A stretch of DNA of 64,000 nucleotides from CAZSSM01 sp964609385 (lineage in GTDB: Bacteria; Planctomycetota; Planctomycetia; Isosphaerales; Isosphaeraceae). Both the position numbers and the translations under genes were made by a program. Below the pieces are notes generated by a model that was given only the letters and a program-made list of their open reading frames with translations, was not told the origin of the DNA and made no database searches. The stretch covers positions 1-64,000 of the forward strand of contig CAZSSM010000001.1 in NCBI GenBank assembly GCA_964609385.1, given 5' to 3'. Each line of letters starts with the position of its first letter. Positions within the stretch are counted from its first letter, which is position 1. Positions 9,176 through 18,659 of the stretch are shown here, one piece after another.

Positions 9176-10339
9176 ATGTCCGGGAGCGGAGGATTCGCCT
9201 CCGACCTCCTCCGAATCCTCGTCGCGCTCTCCACAATCGCGGTTACGCCACCCTTAATCGTCGCTCACTATCGCCTTCATGCCGAAGAGGTTAACGCTCT
9301 CCGACCACCTATCGCCATCATCGAGTCAGACGACCCTATTGAAATTCACAAAAACACGTATTTCAAGCCAGACAACTCTGGATTGTTTTCCAGTGAATCT
9401 GTGCGCGACGACTCGTCGAGTGCAACGGATTCCCGCGATTCCATTCAGATCCCCGAGGTTACGATCATTGATCCGACATCGGAGCGAATCGCCGGATGGT
9501 CCGCCGATCGGGCGGCGTTGGACGCCGAGACGGCTCGTGACCGACTCAAAGTGTCGATCATCGAGGGCTTCGCAACGGCATTGGAAACCGCCGAAGATCA
9601 ATTGCAGAAGACCAAAAAGGTCGTGACGGAGTCGCGTCGCGAGTTGAAGGCGGACGCCGAACGCATTTACGTCGCGACGAAATCGGACTACCTCGAAGCG
9701 CAACGGCTCAGCGAAACGCTGAAGCGACGGATCGCCGAGCATCGGAAGGCCGAAGCGGTCGCTCAGGCGGACGTGATCATCGGGCCGTATCGTGGTCCGC
9801 AAGGCACATGGCAACGGCCGATCGTTCTGGAGTGTGACGTCGACGGCCTCCGGATCCGACCGGGGGAAAAGTCGTTCTCCTTCCATGAGATCGCCGCCTC
9901 CGCGACCAACCGGGCCAGCCGCCTCGCGCTGGAGGTCCGCCGGTCCCTCAAAGCGGCTGAGCAGGCCGCCGAGGCGAACGACCTCGAGATGGAACCGTAT
10001 CTACTCTTCCTCGTCCGACCCGATGGCGTGCGGACTTACTACGAGGCTCGTCGACGCTTGAGCACGCTCGACGCACGTTTCGGGTACGAATTCGTGGACG
10101 ACTCCGAGACGGTGCACTATCAAGGATCGGACCCCGAGATGATCGTCGACACCTCACCGACGGCCGATGGCACGCCGCTCAACCGATTCGGTTCCCCTCC
10201 TCGAGTTGGGCAGGGCGGAACCGCTCGCAGTGCGAGTCCGTCTCAACCGGGCATCCGTGTCGATGAGCCGCGTCGACTCGACGATGAGATCTGGACCCAA
10301 ATCCGCTCCCCCAGACCCGTTGAGGAGCGACCGCGATGA
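9176..10339 (+). CDS. hypothetical membrane-anchored coiled-coil protein
   Basis: The protein has 387 residues if the ATG at 9176 is used; in-frame ATGs at 9104 and 9080 are possible. One hydrophobic helix at about residues 9-28 probably anchors it with most of the chain outside the cytoplasm. A charged heptad-like region at about 110-220 suggests a coiled coil. The C-terminal part contains a PYLLFLVRPDG segment, which resembles the LTLWVYPDSF segment of the next gene product. Its stop overlaps the next start (ATGA at 10336), so translation is probably coupled. Function unknown. Confidence 0.72.
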   Translation: MSGSGGFASDLLRILVALSTIAVTPPLIVAHYRLHAEEVNALRPPIAIIESDDPIEIHKNTYFKPDNSGLFSSESVRDDSSSATDSRDSIQIPEVTIIDPTSERIAGWSADRAALDAETARDRLKVSIIEGFATALETAEDQLQKTKKVVTESRRELKADAERIYVATKSDYLEAQRLSETLKRRIAEHRKAEAVAQADVIIGPYRGPQGTWQRPIVLECDVDGLRIRPGEKSFSFHEIAASATNRASRLALEVRRSLKAAEQAAEANDLEMEPYLLFLVRPDGVRTYYEARRRLSTLDARFGYEFVDDSETVHYQGSDPEMIVDTSPTADGTPLNRFGSPPRVGQGGTARSASPSQPGIRVDEPRRLDDEIWTQIRSPRPVEERPR

Positions 10340-11514
10340 CGACTGCCAACGCGGACGACCGTTGCGCGACCGTTCGACCGACTCCTGAGAACTCGGATGA
10401 CTCCCCGATGCCGGTGTGGGATCGCCAGGACGTTCGGGATGATGCGCGGAGTCGAGGTTCCATTGCGACGCTCCTCGGTCTCATCGTCGCCCTCGGATTC
10501 GTGGCCGTTCGCCTCTGGTTCGACGTCGACAAGGATCCGCACGATCCATCAACGGCACCTGTGGTCACCTCAACGGACCGGACGGTCGAGGAGCCCGTCG
10601 ACGAACCGGCTCCGGTTGAGGATCGGGAAGTGGCTCAACCGGACGTTGCCGAGCCGATGCCTGACGCGACCGTCGTTCTGCCGCCCGATGAGGAGGCGAT
10701 CGCGGCGGCCGAGGCAGACTGGACTCGCGCAGTGGATCGAAGGACCGAGGCCGAGGCGTCGCTTCATCGGGCGGGTCGTGCGCTCGGTGACCTGACGGAG
10801 TCGGTAGGATCGCGGTTCCAAGCGTGGATGGCGTCTCGGGCTGCTCGTCGGGACGATGTGGAACGCTTCGACAAGGTCTCAACCCGACGAAACCAATGGG
10901 CGGACTATCGGGCCAAGCTGGAGGATCGCCTGGCGTCGTTGGGCGAGCCGGCGAAGCCGACGGTCCGCGCCTCGACGGTCCGACCGACACCGGTGGCCGA
11001 GATGATCGTTGACGAGGAGCAACATTTTGAGTTGCGTCAAGGGCGGATCTCGGTGATCGACCTCGACGCCTTGTTGACAAAGGTCGAGGCCGATGCGCGG
11101 CTCCGGCTCCGGATCGGCACCGATCGCGGCGGAGCGGGTGGCGAGGTCGGGCCGATCGGCGCCTTCCGGATCCGCTACGAGGTCACGGCGCGTTCGATCG
11201 GCGGACCCGGCGGGTCGTTCCTGGGCGGCGTCGAGTACATCGTCGGCCTCTGGGAACTGGTCCCGATCACGGACCTCCGCGGTGAGACCTTCGAGACGCT
11301 CCAGCACCCGGCCTCGGATTTCTCGCGCCACCTGAACCGGTACGACCCGACCCGGACGACCCTGACGCTCTGGGTCTACCCCGACAGCTTCGTGCTCTAC
11401 CGCCAGGTCCGCGACCTCCTCCACGACCGAGGATACCGCGTCGCCGGCCGGCCCCTGCCCGAAGACGTCCCCATCCGAGGCAGCCCGAGCGGGACCCTCT
11501 CGGCCGCGCAATAA
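10336..11514 (+). CDS. hypothetical membrane-anchored protein, coupled to the preceding gene
   Basis: The protein has 392 residues, with a polar N-terminus, one transmembrane helix at about residues 37-57 and an acidic, proline-rich linker. A helical, possibly coiled-coil region follows at about 125-205. The C-terminal domain contains LTLWVYPDSF and a GYRVAGRPLP segment. Its ATG overlaps the upstream stop by ATGA. The gene converges on the von Willebrand A gene. I infer that the pair forms an envelope complex, but nothing in the sequence names the function. Confidence 0.75.
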   Translation: MTTANADDRCATVRPTPENSDDSPMPVWDRQDVRDDARSRGSIATLLGLIVALGFVAVRLWFDVDKDPHDPSTAPVVTSTDRTVEEPVDEPAPVEDREVAQPDVAEPMPDATVVLPPDEEAIAAAEADWTRAVDRRTEAEASLHRAGRALGDLTESVGSRFQAWMASRAARRDDVERFDKVSTRRNQWADYRAKLEDRLASLGEPAKPTVRASTVRPTPVAEMIVDEEQHFELRQGRISVIDLDALLTKVEADARLRLRIGTDRGGAGGEVGPIGAFRIRYEVTARSIGGPGGSFLGGVEYIVGLWELVPITDLRGETFETLQHPASDFSRHLNRYDPTRTTLTLWVYPDSFVLYRQVRDLLHDRGYRVAGRPLPEDVPIRGSPSGTLSAAQ

Positions 11515-11566
11515 AGACTTACGAAGAGGTGTCGAGAACGCGATTCCATTTCCCCGCAGATATATT

Positions 11567-12397
11567 TCAGGGTCTCGACAGATATTGACCGCCGGACTGC
11601 TTGGCGATCTGCTTGAGGTCGTCTCCGGCGACGCCTCCAACCAGGTCGACGCAGTGGATCGGGATGCGGTTGTCGTCGTTGTACGCGTTGATGGTGGACG
11701 CGGCGCCCTCGGGGAAATCGCCATCGGCCAGCAGGAAGATCGCGTCGGGCCGGAGGTTGATGGCCATCCGCATCGCCGGCAGGGGGTTGGTCTCGCCGAT
11801 CGGCTCGACGTATCGGAGCTGACGCCGGAGCAGATCGGACCCTTGCCGGTTGGCCGAGACCGGAACGACGTCGATAAGGGGTCGGGCCGTCTCGTTGAAT
11901 GTGATGACCAAATATCTCTGCGGAAACTGCATCTTTCGGATCGTTTCAATCAATTGGAGCTTGGCGCGGATCAGGCGGGCGTTGCTGGCCATGCTCCCGG
12001 ATCGGTCGATCACGAAGATGAAGACTCGACCCTCGGCGCGGAGGCCGAAGAAGGAGATCTGCCGCCATTTGGGGATCTCCGAGAAGTCGGGGCTCTCGTA
12101 ATTGCCCGAGCCGGGCAGTCCGGGTCGCCGGAATCGGGGCGAGGAGGTCTTCGGGCGACTGGGGACAACCTGAATCTTCGACCGCGCCTTCGTCCTCGAC
12201 GATCCCTCCGTTGCGGGTTTCTGACTGTGGACGCGGCCCGTTTGCTCGGCCGATGATTCCGTATTCTCTCGCTCAGCCCGCTCGACATGCTGGACAGGGC
12301 GGGGCGCCGGCCTTGGCTTGGGCTCGGGAACCGGAGGATTCGCCTCGACGATCGGGCAAAGCGTGAGAATCGTCAGGGCCACGAGCGTGGGGATCAT
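11567..12397 (-). CDS. secreted von Willebrand factor type A domain protein
   Basis: The ATG at 12397 gives 276 residues starting with a signal peptide (MIPTLVALTILTL...EA) and preceded by a GGAGAGGAG ribosome binding site. A Pro/Arg/Ser-rich linker of about 80 residues leads to a vWA domain. The metal-ion-dependent adhesion site looks complete: DRSGSM, then the threonine in GETNP, then the aspartate in LLADGDF. vWA domains mediate metal-dependent protein contacts. It lies downstream of a tiny membrane protein gene on the same strand and converges on the coiled-coil pair. The frame upstream of 12397 is open but not protein-like. Confidence 0.85.
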   Translation of the reverse strand: MIPTLVALTILTLCPIVEANPPVPEPKPRPAPRPVQHVERAERENTESSAEQTGRVHSQKPATEGSSRTKARSKIQVVPSRPKTSSPRFRRPGLPGSGNYESPDFSEIPKWRQISFFGLRAEGRVFIFVIDRSGSMASNARLIRAKLQLIETIRKMQFPQRYLVITFNETARPLIDVVPVSANRQGSDLLRRQLRYVEPIGETNPLPAMRMAINLRPDAIFLLADGDFPEGAASTINAYNDDNRIPIHCVDLVGGVAGDDLKQIAKQSGGQYLSRP

Positions 12398-12453
12398 CGG
12401 TTCCGTCTCCTCTCCGCGTTCGTTCGGGACGATTCTCTGGGACACGGACGGAT

Positions 12454-12609
12454 CTAGGAACCGGGCGAGCCGAAGAGGGTGTCGATCAGACTGGCTATGG
12501 CGTAGAAGGCGACGAAGAAGCACATCCAGCAGATCAGGCTGACGATGAACAACCCGACGACCTCAGAGGACTTGAAGGAGCCTCGATCGCGTGAGAAGCG
12601 TCCGCGCAT
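12454..12609 (-). CDS. 51-residue single-pass membrane protein
   Basis: This short gene encodes a basic N-terminus (MRGRFSRDRG), then one long hydrophobic segment at about residues 18-43 containing VVGLFIVSLICW, then a short tail ending at TAG. It lies 56 bases upstream of the vWA gene start on the same strand, so the two may be co-transcribed. Third codon positions are GC-rich like those of neighbouring genes. No family is recognised. A membrane partner of the vWA protein is a reasonable inference. Confidence 0.55.
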   Translation of the reverse strand: MRGRFSRDRGSFKSSEVVGLFIVSLICWMCFFVAFYAIASLIDTLFGSPGS

Positions 12610-12960
12610 TATGGATCGTACCTCGTCCTACCGCGACGGTCCGAACTCGCCCGCTCGTTTTGCCGACTCCGGCACCTCCATCCGTGCGAATTGGCTCCTA
12701 AGTATAGGGGAGTCGTCCTGTTCGGTTCCAGGTGAGGCCGGTCCGGTCATTGTGCCGAGATGGCTCCGTCTCGGATCGTCGGGCGAGTCGACTCGGCCGG
12801 GTCGAAGTCCTCGAAGCATGGACGGGCCGTCATCGGCTCTGCTAGCCTGGTCGTTTCGCCAAGGACTGGCCCGAGCCGACTTCGTGTCCCCCTACGCACC
12901 AGGCTCGGCCGGCTTCCGATCGATTCAATTGCCCTGAACCGCCAGAGATCGAGCCTCGCG
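12610..12960. other. intergenic region before SEC-C gene
   Basis: This 351-base stretch lies between divergent transcription units. A frame is open from 12760 into the SEC-C gene, but its translation is not protein-like, and the SEC-C motif begins at the ATG at 12961. I see no RNA gene or clear promoter hexamers. Confidence 0.4.
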
Positions 12961-15306
12961 ATGGATAAGATCGATCCGTATGACCTGTGCCCCTGTGGGA
13001 CGGGCAAGAAATTCAAATGGTGCTGTCTGGCCGGCGAACCCTTCATCGAGCGCGCCCAGCGTCAACTGGCCCAGGACAAACCGCGTGCCGCCCTCAAAGC
13101 GTTGGACGAGGGGGCCAAGGCTCATCCGAAAAATGCCTGGCTCCAAATCGAACGGAGCGGGGTTCTGTTGCGGTCCGGTCAGCACGCCGAGGCGGCCCAA
13201 GCGCTCGAAGAGGCCTTACGGGTCATGCCCGAGGCCTTCACCGCGCTCGTGCTCCAGGTCCGGATCCTTGCGGAGACCCAGGGGGCCCATACCGCCGCAG
13301 CCCGAATGCAGGGGATGCTCGAGGCAGATTGGAATCAGAAGACGGACGATGAGTCGACCACAATACGTCAACGGTACGCCAGCCTTATGGTCGATGTCGG
13401 CGAGTCGCTCGTCCGAAGTCAAGAGATCGTTGCGGGGCTAGCCCACCTGCGATGGGCCGTCGCCCATGGCGTACCCGAGACGGCCGCCCGCGCTACTGAG
13501 GCCATCGATTCGGTCATGGCCAGCGCGCGGATTTCCCCATGGCTCAAGCGGGAATATTCTCTGGAGCAAGGCCCGACGCGCGGTTCGGACCCGCGCCTGG
13601 AAAAATTCCGAAGCGCCTTGACGATGGCGCGTGACGGACTCTGGACTCGTGCCGCGACCGACTTCTCCGATGTGGCCGAGCAGGACCTTTCACTCCAGCC
13701 CATGGCCCTTTGGAACGCTGGGCTCTGTCTACTCTGGTCGGGACAGTCACAAACGGCCGTCGAGTCGTTGCGACGGACCATCGCTCGCAAGTCGCCCGAT
13801 GACGAGGCCGTCATCGACCTGGAGGTCCTCTGTCAGTTGCAGGGCTCCTTCGAGCAAAGCGACCTCATCGATCTGGTCCACCTCAGTTGGCCGATCCAGC
13901 ACCGCGCGGCATTGCTGACCACGCTGCAACGCCACGATCGGTTCCAGGAACTACGGACCAGCGAATCGAACGAGCGCGACCCGTCCGCCCCCCGGCTCTT
14001 CACGATCGTCGAACCGGTCGTCTCGGCCAGCGCCTTGAGCGTCCACACCGCCCTGGAGGACGTGCCTCAGGACGTCGCCGCGCTGGTCGTAACCGATGAG
14101 CGTTGTGTCCTGGAAGCGGTCGATGACAGTCGCCTGGAGTCCTGGTGTGCGGCGATTACGCAGGTCGCCGGTGAATCGTTGTCGAGCGATCCGCCTTCGC
14201 GGGAGATCGTCGGGGCCCGCTCGCGGTTCCTGTTGGCTCTGGAGAACCGACTTGTACTTCCAGCCGGAGTCGGTCCAGAGGTCGTCGCAGCGCTCGAGCT
14301 TCGGTTCCGCAAAAAGCAGGTCCGGACCTACTGGCCCGAAACACCCAGTCCGCACTTGGGCGGTCTGTCGCCCCGGGCCGCCGCCGAGAAAGCCGATCAT
14401 CGGGTCGCGCTTCGAGCCGCCTACCGCTTGTTCCGACACACCCACTTCGGATTCGATGACCTACTCCCGGCCCTCGACGCCCTTCGCGATCAACTGAAGC
14501 TGCCCATCGAACCGCCAATCACACTGACGGCTCAAACCGACCTGTCGACCATCCCCGTGACTCAACTGGACCGGATCCGGCTCGATCCGCCACCGATCAA
14601 CGCCAAACTCGGCGAACTCTTCCTCCATAGCGCGCGAAGTGGACACATCACCTTGGCGTTGCGCACGGCTCGGTTACTCGCTGATCGCCCCGAAGTGTTC
14701 ACGGAAGGTCATGCCGCGCCCTATCCGGTCTTCGGCCTACTCGCCCAAGAGGCCTTGCGTGAGGCGAAGCCCCAAGAGGCGCTGGCTTGGGTCGAACGGG
14801 GACGTCAGTCCGGGTCGGGCCAGACGTCAGAGTCGGTCCCAGAGCGCTGGGATATGCTCGAACTCCGGATCCGTGCCCAGAGCGAATCGCCGACTCAATG
14901 GGTCCCATACCTCCAGTCCTTGATCATGCGATCCGGCTCGGGTGAGTCCAGAACTGAGACGACGGTCGCGCCGCTGCTGACCCAAACCCTGATTCAATTG
15001 GGCTTGATCCAGGTCACGACCGCCCCGGAGGATCCGCAACGGCGATTACTCGATACGCGCCCGCTCCAAGCGCTGCTCTCGAGGTTCGGCACGCCGGAGT
15101 CCGGCGGCGATGGACTGATCGATGTCCAAGCCGGTGGCGGTACCGACCCCGCCTCATCGATCTGGACGCCCGGTCGGGCCGCGGCCGCGCAATCCGGGGG
15201 AGCGATCTGGACACCCGGACGTGACGCCGGCCCGACCACGACGCCCGAGACGAAGACCGACAATTCGGCCGACCCCGGTCGCCCATCTAAGATCATCATG
15301 CCTTGA
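12961..15306 (+). CDS. SEC-C motif and TPR-repeat protein
   Basis: The protein has 781 residues. Its N-terminus is a SEC-C zinc-binding motif, CPCGTGKKFKWCC, like the one at the SecA C-terminus. The following 200 residues are helical repeats of TPR type (alternating Ala/Leu-rich pairs), and more repeats occur toward the end. A long middle region has no recognised family. The C-terminal 60 residues contain two copies of a WTPGR motif. The ATG at 12961 places the zinc motif at residues 10-22, as in other SEC-C proteins. The stop overlaps the next start. A scaffold or chaperone-type role is an inference. Confidence 0.85.
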   Translation: MDKIDPYDLCPCGTGKKFKWCCLAGEPFIERAQRQLAQDKPRAALKALDEGAKAHPKNAWLQIERSGVLLRSGQHAEAAQALEEALRVMPEAFTALVLQVRILAETQGAHTAAARMQGMLEADWNQKTDDESTTIRQRYASLMVDVGESLVRSQEIVAGLAHLRWAVAHGVPETAARATEAIDSVMASARISPWLKREYSLEQGPTRGSDPRLEKFRSALTMARDGLWTRAATDFSDVAEQDLSLQPMALWNAGLCLLWSGQSQTAVESLRRTIARKSPDDEAVIDLEVLCQLQGSFEQSDLIDLVHLSWPIQHRAALLTTLQRHDRFQELRTSESNERDPSAPRLFTIVEPVVSASALSVHTALEDVPQDVAALVVTDERCVLEAVDDSRLESWCAAITQVAGESLSSDPPSREIVGARSRFLLALENRLVLPAGVGPEVVAALELRFRKKQVRTYWPETPSPHLGGLSPRAAAEKADHRVALRAAYRLFRHTHFGFDDLLPALDALRDQLKLPIEPPITLTAQTDLSTIPVTQLDRIRLDPPPINAKLGELFLHSARSGHITLALRTARLLADRPEVFTEGHAAPYPVFGLLAQEALREAKPQEALAWVERGRQSGSGQTSESVPERWDMLELRIRAQSESPTQWVPYLQSLIMRSGSGESRTETTVAPLLTQTLIQLGLIQVTTAPEDPQRRLLDTRPLQALLSRFGTPESGGDGLIDVQAGGGTDPASSIWTPGRAAAAQSGGAIWTPGRDAGPTTTPETKTDNSADPGRPSKIIMP

Positions 15307-17147
15307 GGATCGTCGAAGGGGGCGAGGCGTTGTCGAGTTCCCAGGACTGGATGAATGCGGGTTGGGACCACCTGAATCACCAGCGACCTCTAGCCGCCTG
15401 GGCCTGCTGGACCCGCCTGTTGGGCGATGACCCGGATCGTCCGGCCGCTCGCGAGGCCCTGGATCGGCTGGTTGAAGCCCGAGATCTCCCCGCATCGGCT
15501 CGCAAGTCGCCTGCAATCCGCTTGCCCGAGTCGCCTGGACCCGATTCGGCCTGGTCAGGGCTGATCGATGAAGTCGATCGACTCGACTGGTCCACCCTGC
15601 TTGAACGTCTGGAACGGCTCGGAGCGGGCTCGGAGGCGGCGGACTTGGCCCAGTTCGATCGCGGACTGGTCCTCGCCTGGCAGGGTCGCAACGCCGAGGC
15701 GATCGCGGCCCTGGATCGCGCCGTCAACTTGGCCGAACAGGATCGAGTTGGGGTGGATGCCTGGAAGCTCGCCGAGATCCTCCGTCACGGCGCTGGTGCC
15801 GAAGCGTTGGCCGACGACTGCCGCTACAACCTTGTCCTGAACTGGGAGCCCAGCAGCGGTCCGGATCCCGAGGCGATCCTGGACCTGCTCGGTTCCCCAG
15901 ACTGCCTTCGGAGCCTGCCGACGCCTCAGGAGGTTGGGGCCAACCTGGACGAGCACAACGGACCGATCGCGCTGCTCGACTGGCTCGATCGGCCCATGCC
16001 GCGTCCTCAAACCATCGAGAACCAAGCCCCCGATCCCGATCCTCCGATCGACAATCCACGAGATTGGCCACGCATCTTGGGGAGCCTGATCTTGTCTCGC
16101 GGGTCGCTCCGGATCAGCACGCCGCGCCTCGACTTCGCGTTGGAAGCTGGCGAACGACTCCGGTTCCTCACCGGTGCTGGCGGGCGCCCCGGCCTCCGTT
16201 CGCGGTCCGAACGGACACCGCTCAGCCTCCTCTTGCTCGACGCAGCGATCTGGGTCTTCCGCTATCCCGAAGGGCTCGACGAGACGACTCAGCCTTTGCT
16301 GGTCTCACGCGCTCTGGCCTCGCAATTCGAGGATCATTGGATCCACCAGCCCCGGCATGGACTTGACAGTCGGAGCCCACTGGAAGCGGCTGTCAGAGCC
16401 CGCGGAGGTGATCCGCGATCGCGTCGACACCTTGAGGCGATCCTCGAGGTCCGAGAAGAGTTGGCCGACCGGCCTGGGATGCGTTCGCTCTACGGCGACT
16501 ACCCATTCGCCAGGCTCCGTCGACGACTCGGGCTGGTCGATCCGCCACCAACCACGATGCCCGATGATCCCAACGACTGGGGCTGTTGCGGGCTCGACGA
16601 GTTAACTGCCTTGGACGTCGAGTCACTCGACTCCGAAGCCTTGGGCCATGCGATCCGTTCGGCGCTGGGCCTGCGTCACGATCCGACCGTTGTCCGCTTG
16701 GCTGATCGGCTCTTGGACAATGATCCCGAAGCCTTAGCCACGCTCGGCGACTCGGCGCGGGAGGTCGTCGCCGCGTTGGTCCGCCGCGAGTACCGCGAGG
16801 CCGGCTCGAACATGGATCGACTCGATCCACTGCTCGAACAAGCCGCACGGCTCGATCCCGCGCATGAGTCAACCTATCAGACGTGGCAGGCTGAGATTGC
16901 TGCACGGGCGGGAGCGTTCGATCGGGCCGCCTCGATCGCCGAGACCCTGGCCGACCGGGCCTCCACACCCTCGGAGGCGGTTTCCCTCCTGGTCGAGATC
17001 GCCGAGACGATCCTTCTTGAAGGTTCGGGGGTGGAAGCCCATCGGCTCCGCGCGCGTGCTGAGGCCCTGGTCGACTCGGAGGCGGACCGGATCCGCTGCG
17101 ACTACCTGGACCGGCTCGGCGAACCCTCGAAATCTGACGGCCCGTAG
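15303..17147 (+). CDS. large helical-repeat protein coupled to SEC-C gene
   Basis: The protein has up to 614 residues from the TTG at 15303, which overlaps the stop of the SEC-C gene. A second TTG at 15330 has a better purine-rich site (GGGGGCGAGG) and may be the real start. The first 150 residues look TPR-like (WACWTRLLGDDPDRPAAREALD and repeats), and the last 120 residues also look like helical repeats. The middle is not recognised. Overlap and shared architecture suggest that it works with the SEC-C protein. Confidence 0.75.
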   Translation: MRIVEGGEALSSSQDWMNAGWDHLNHQRPLAAWACWTRLLGDDPDRPAAREALDRLVEARDLPASARKSPAIRLPESPGPDSAWSGLIDEVDRLDWSTLLERLERLGAGSEAADLAQFDRGLVLAWQGRNAEAIAALDRAVNLAEQDRVGVDAWKLAEILRHGAGAEALADDCRYNLVLNWEPSSGPDPEAILDLLGSPDCLRSLPTPQEVGANLDEHNGPIALLDWLDRPMPRPQTIENQAPDPDPPIDNPRDWPRILGSLILSRGSLRISTPRLDFALEAGERLRFLTGAGGRPGLRSRSERTPLSLLLLDAAIWVFRYPEGLDETTQPLLVSRALASQFEDHWIHQPRHGLDSRSPLEAAVRARGGDPRSRRHLEAILEVREELADRPGMRSLYGDYPFARLRRRLGLVDPPPTTMPDDPNDWGCCGLDELTALDVESLDSEALGHAIRSALGLRHDPTVVRLADRLLDNDPEALATLGDSAREVVAALVRREYREAGSNMDRLDPLLEQAARLDPAHESTYQTWQAEIAARAGAFDRAASIAETLADRASTPSEAVSLLVEIAETILLEGSGVEAHRLRARAEALVDSEADRIRCDYLDRLGEPSKSDGP

Positions 17148-17358
17148 TATAATGCCCCAGGCCGGTCGGGTTGTGCCGGCCCCAAGATAACGCTCACGTG
17201 CAAGATAGGCCCGTGTGATGGTCCCCCTTGTCACCTTGCAGGGAGATGGTCACCAGGATCACGAGCACGACCGCCCCGAAGTGTTTGGTCCGATCCGCTT
17301 TGAATCAAACACGAACACCCGCCCTTCAATCGCTATTACTCCTCGACTTGGAATCGCC
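17148..17358 (+). promoter_or_regulatory. promoter-like element and structured leader before aminotransferase gene
   Basis: A perfect TATAAT occurs at 17148-17153, right after the preceding stop, with no good -35 hexamer. The leader to 17358 contains an inverted repeat GTGTTTG (17281-17287) / CAAACAC (17306-17312) with an 18-base loop. Transcription from here would read into the aminotransferase and serA genes. Confidence 0.35.
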
Positions 17359-18522
17359 ATGCAAAAGCCTCGACTGATGACTCCCGGACCGGCGCCTGTT
17401 CCCGAAGATGTTTTACTGGAGATGGCCCAGCCGGTCATTCATCACCGGACCCCCGAAGCTAAACAGGCCATCATCACCGCGACCGAAGGCCTGAAGCGCA
17501 TTTTTCGGACCTCCAACGATGTGATGATCCTGACCGCCTCGGGCACCGGCGCGATGGAGGCGGCGGCCGTCAACGCCGTGCCGGCCGGCCAAAAGGCGTT
17601 GGTCCTCGATGCCGGTCGGTTCGCCCATCGTTGGGCCGAGGTCTGCAAGGCATATGGGATCGAGGCGATCTGTCTGGAGTTCGAATGGGGTCAGGTAGTT
17701 GACCCGCAACGGGTCGCCAACGCGCTCCGGGAACATCCCGACGTCCGCTGCGTCATGGGCACGCTCAGCGAGACCTCGACCGGCACCGGCCACCCCGTCG
17801 CCGAGATCGGCCGGATCGTCGCCGAGACCGACGCCCTATTTGCTGTCGATGGGATCTCAGGCGTCGGCGCGATGGACTGCCGGGTCGACGATTGGCAAAT
17901 CGACATGCTCTGCGTCGGCTCGCAAAAGGCCCTGATGCTCCCGCCGGGCCTCGCCTTCATCTCGGTCAGTGCCAAGGCCTGGGCTCAAATCGAGGCGTTC
18001 AACTCGCCCTGCTTCTACTTCGACCTGCGGAAAGCCCGCAAGAAGATGTTCGACCACGACACCCCCTACACCCCCGCTCATACCTTGATCATGGGTCTCT
18101 GCAAGGCCCTGGAGCGGATCGATGCGGAAGGGCTCGACGCGGTCCTGGAACGCCATCGACGAATGAGCCAGGCCTGTCAGGCCGGCATCAAGGCGCTCGG
18201 CTTGGAACTCTTCAGCGAACGGCCCGCCGAAGGTCTAACCGCCTTCTATGTGCCCGAGGGGCTCAAGGACACCGACGTCCGTAAGCAGCTCAAGGAGCGC
18301 TTCGGGATCACCATCGTCGGCGGTCAGGACAAGCTCAAAGGCAAGATCCTTCGCTTCGGCCACATGGGTTACACCGACGAACTCGATGTCGTCGGCGGCC
18401 TCTCCGCTCTCGAGTTGGTCCTCGACGACCTCGGCTACCCGGTCGAGCCCGGCGTGGCCGTTCGCGCTGCCCAACAAGTCCTACTTGGCCGCACCACGGC
18501 CGAGACCCTGGTGACTGCCTGA
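17359..18522 (+). CDS. class V aminotransferase, probable phosphoserine or serine-glyoxylate type
   Basis: This PLP enzyme of the alanine/serine-glyoxylate aminotransferase family has 387 residues from the ATG at 17359. The N-terminus MTPGPAPVPEDVLL is typical. The PLP lysine is in GSQKALMLPPG, and the upstream DGISGVGAMD contains the cofactor-binding aspartate. It directly precedes serA, so I infer that it converts 3-phosphohydroxypyruvate to phosphoserine, as such enzymes do in organisms lacking classical SerC. A photorespiration-like serine-glyoxylate role is the alternative. The frame open back to 17215 looks non-coding. Confidence 0.88.
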   Translation: MQKPRLMTPGPAPVPEDVLLEMAQPVIHHRTPEAKQAIITATEGLKRIFRTSNDVMILTASGTGAMEAAAVNAVPAGQKALVLDAGRFAHRWAEVCKAYGIEAICLEFEWGQVVDPQRVANALREHPDVRCVMGTLSETSTGTGHPVAEIGRIVAETDALFAVDGISGVGAMDCRVDDWQIDMLCVGSQKALMLPPGLAFISVSAKAWAQIEAFNSPCFYFDLRKARKKMFDHDTPYTPAHTLIMGLCKALERIDAEGLDAVLERHRRMSQACQAGIKALGLELFSERPAEGLTAFYVPEGLKDTDVRKQLKERFGITIVGGQDKLKGKILRFGHMGYTDELDVVGGLSALELVLDDLGYPVEPGVAVRAAQQVLLGRTTAETLVTA

Positions 18523-18533
18523 TCCGAGAGCAA

Positions 18534-18590
18534 CCCGATCATACACGCTCACGTATCACGTCATGCGGTGCATTGCGGTGTGTGATCGGG
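18534..18590 (+). repeat. 13-bp stem hairpin in serA leader
   Basis: CCCGATCATACAC (18534-18546) pairs with GTGTGTGATCGGG (18578-18590) over 13 positions with a single T-G wobble, and encloses a 31-base loop. It lies between the aminotransferase stop and the serA start. No T-run follows, so it is not a standard terminator. Regulation or mRNA processing between the two genes is possible. Confidence 0.5.
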
Positions 18591-18659
18591 GCAATCTCAG
18601 ACAAAAACGAATCCATTTCTGACGACGAACTCCCGATCGCACGGAGATCTCTCCCTTCC

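Noticed and set aside
8208..9236. 342-codon frame antisense to hldE
   Set aside because: hldE has all catalytic motifs on the plus strand; this frame has none.
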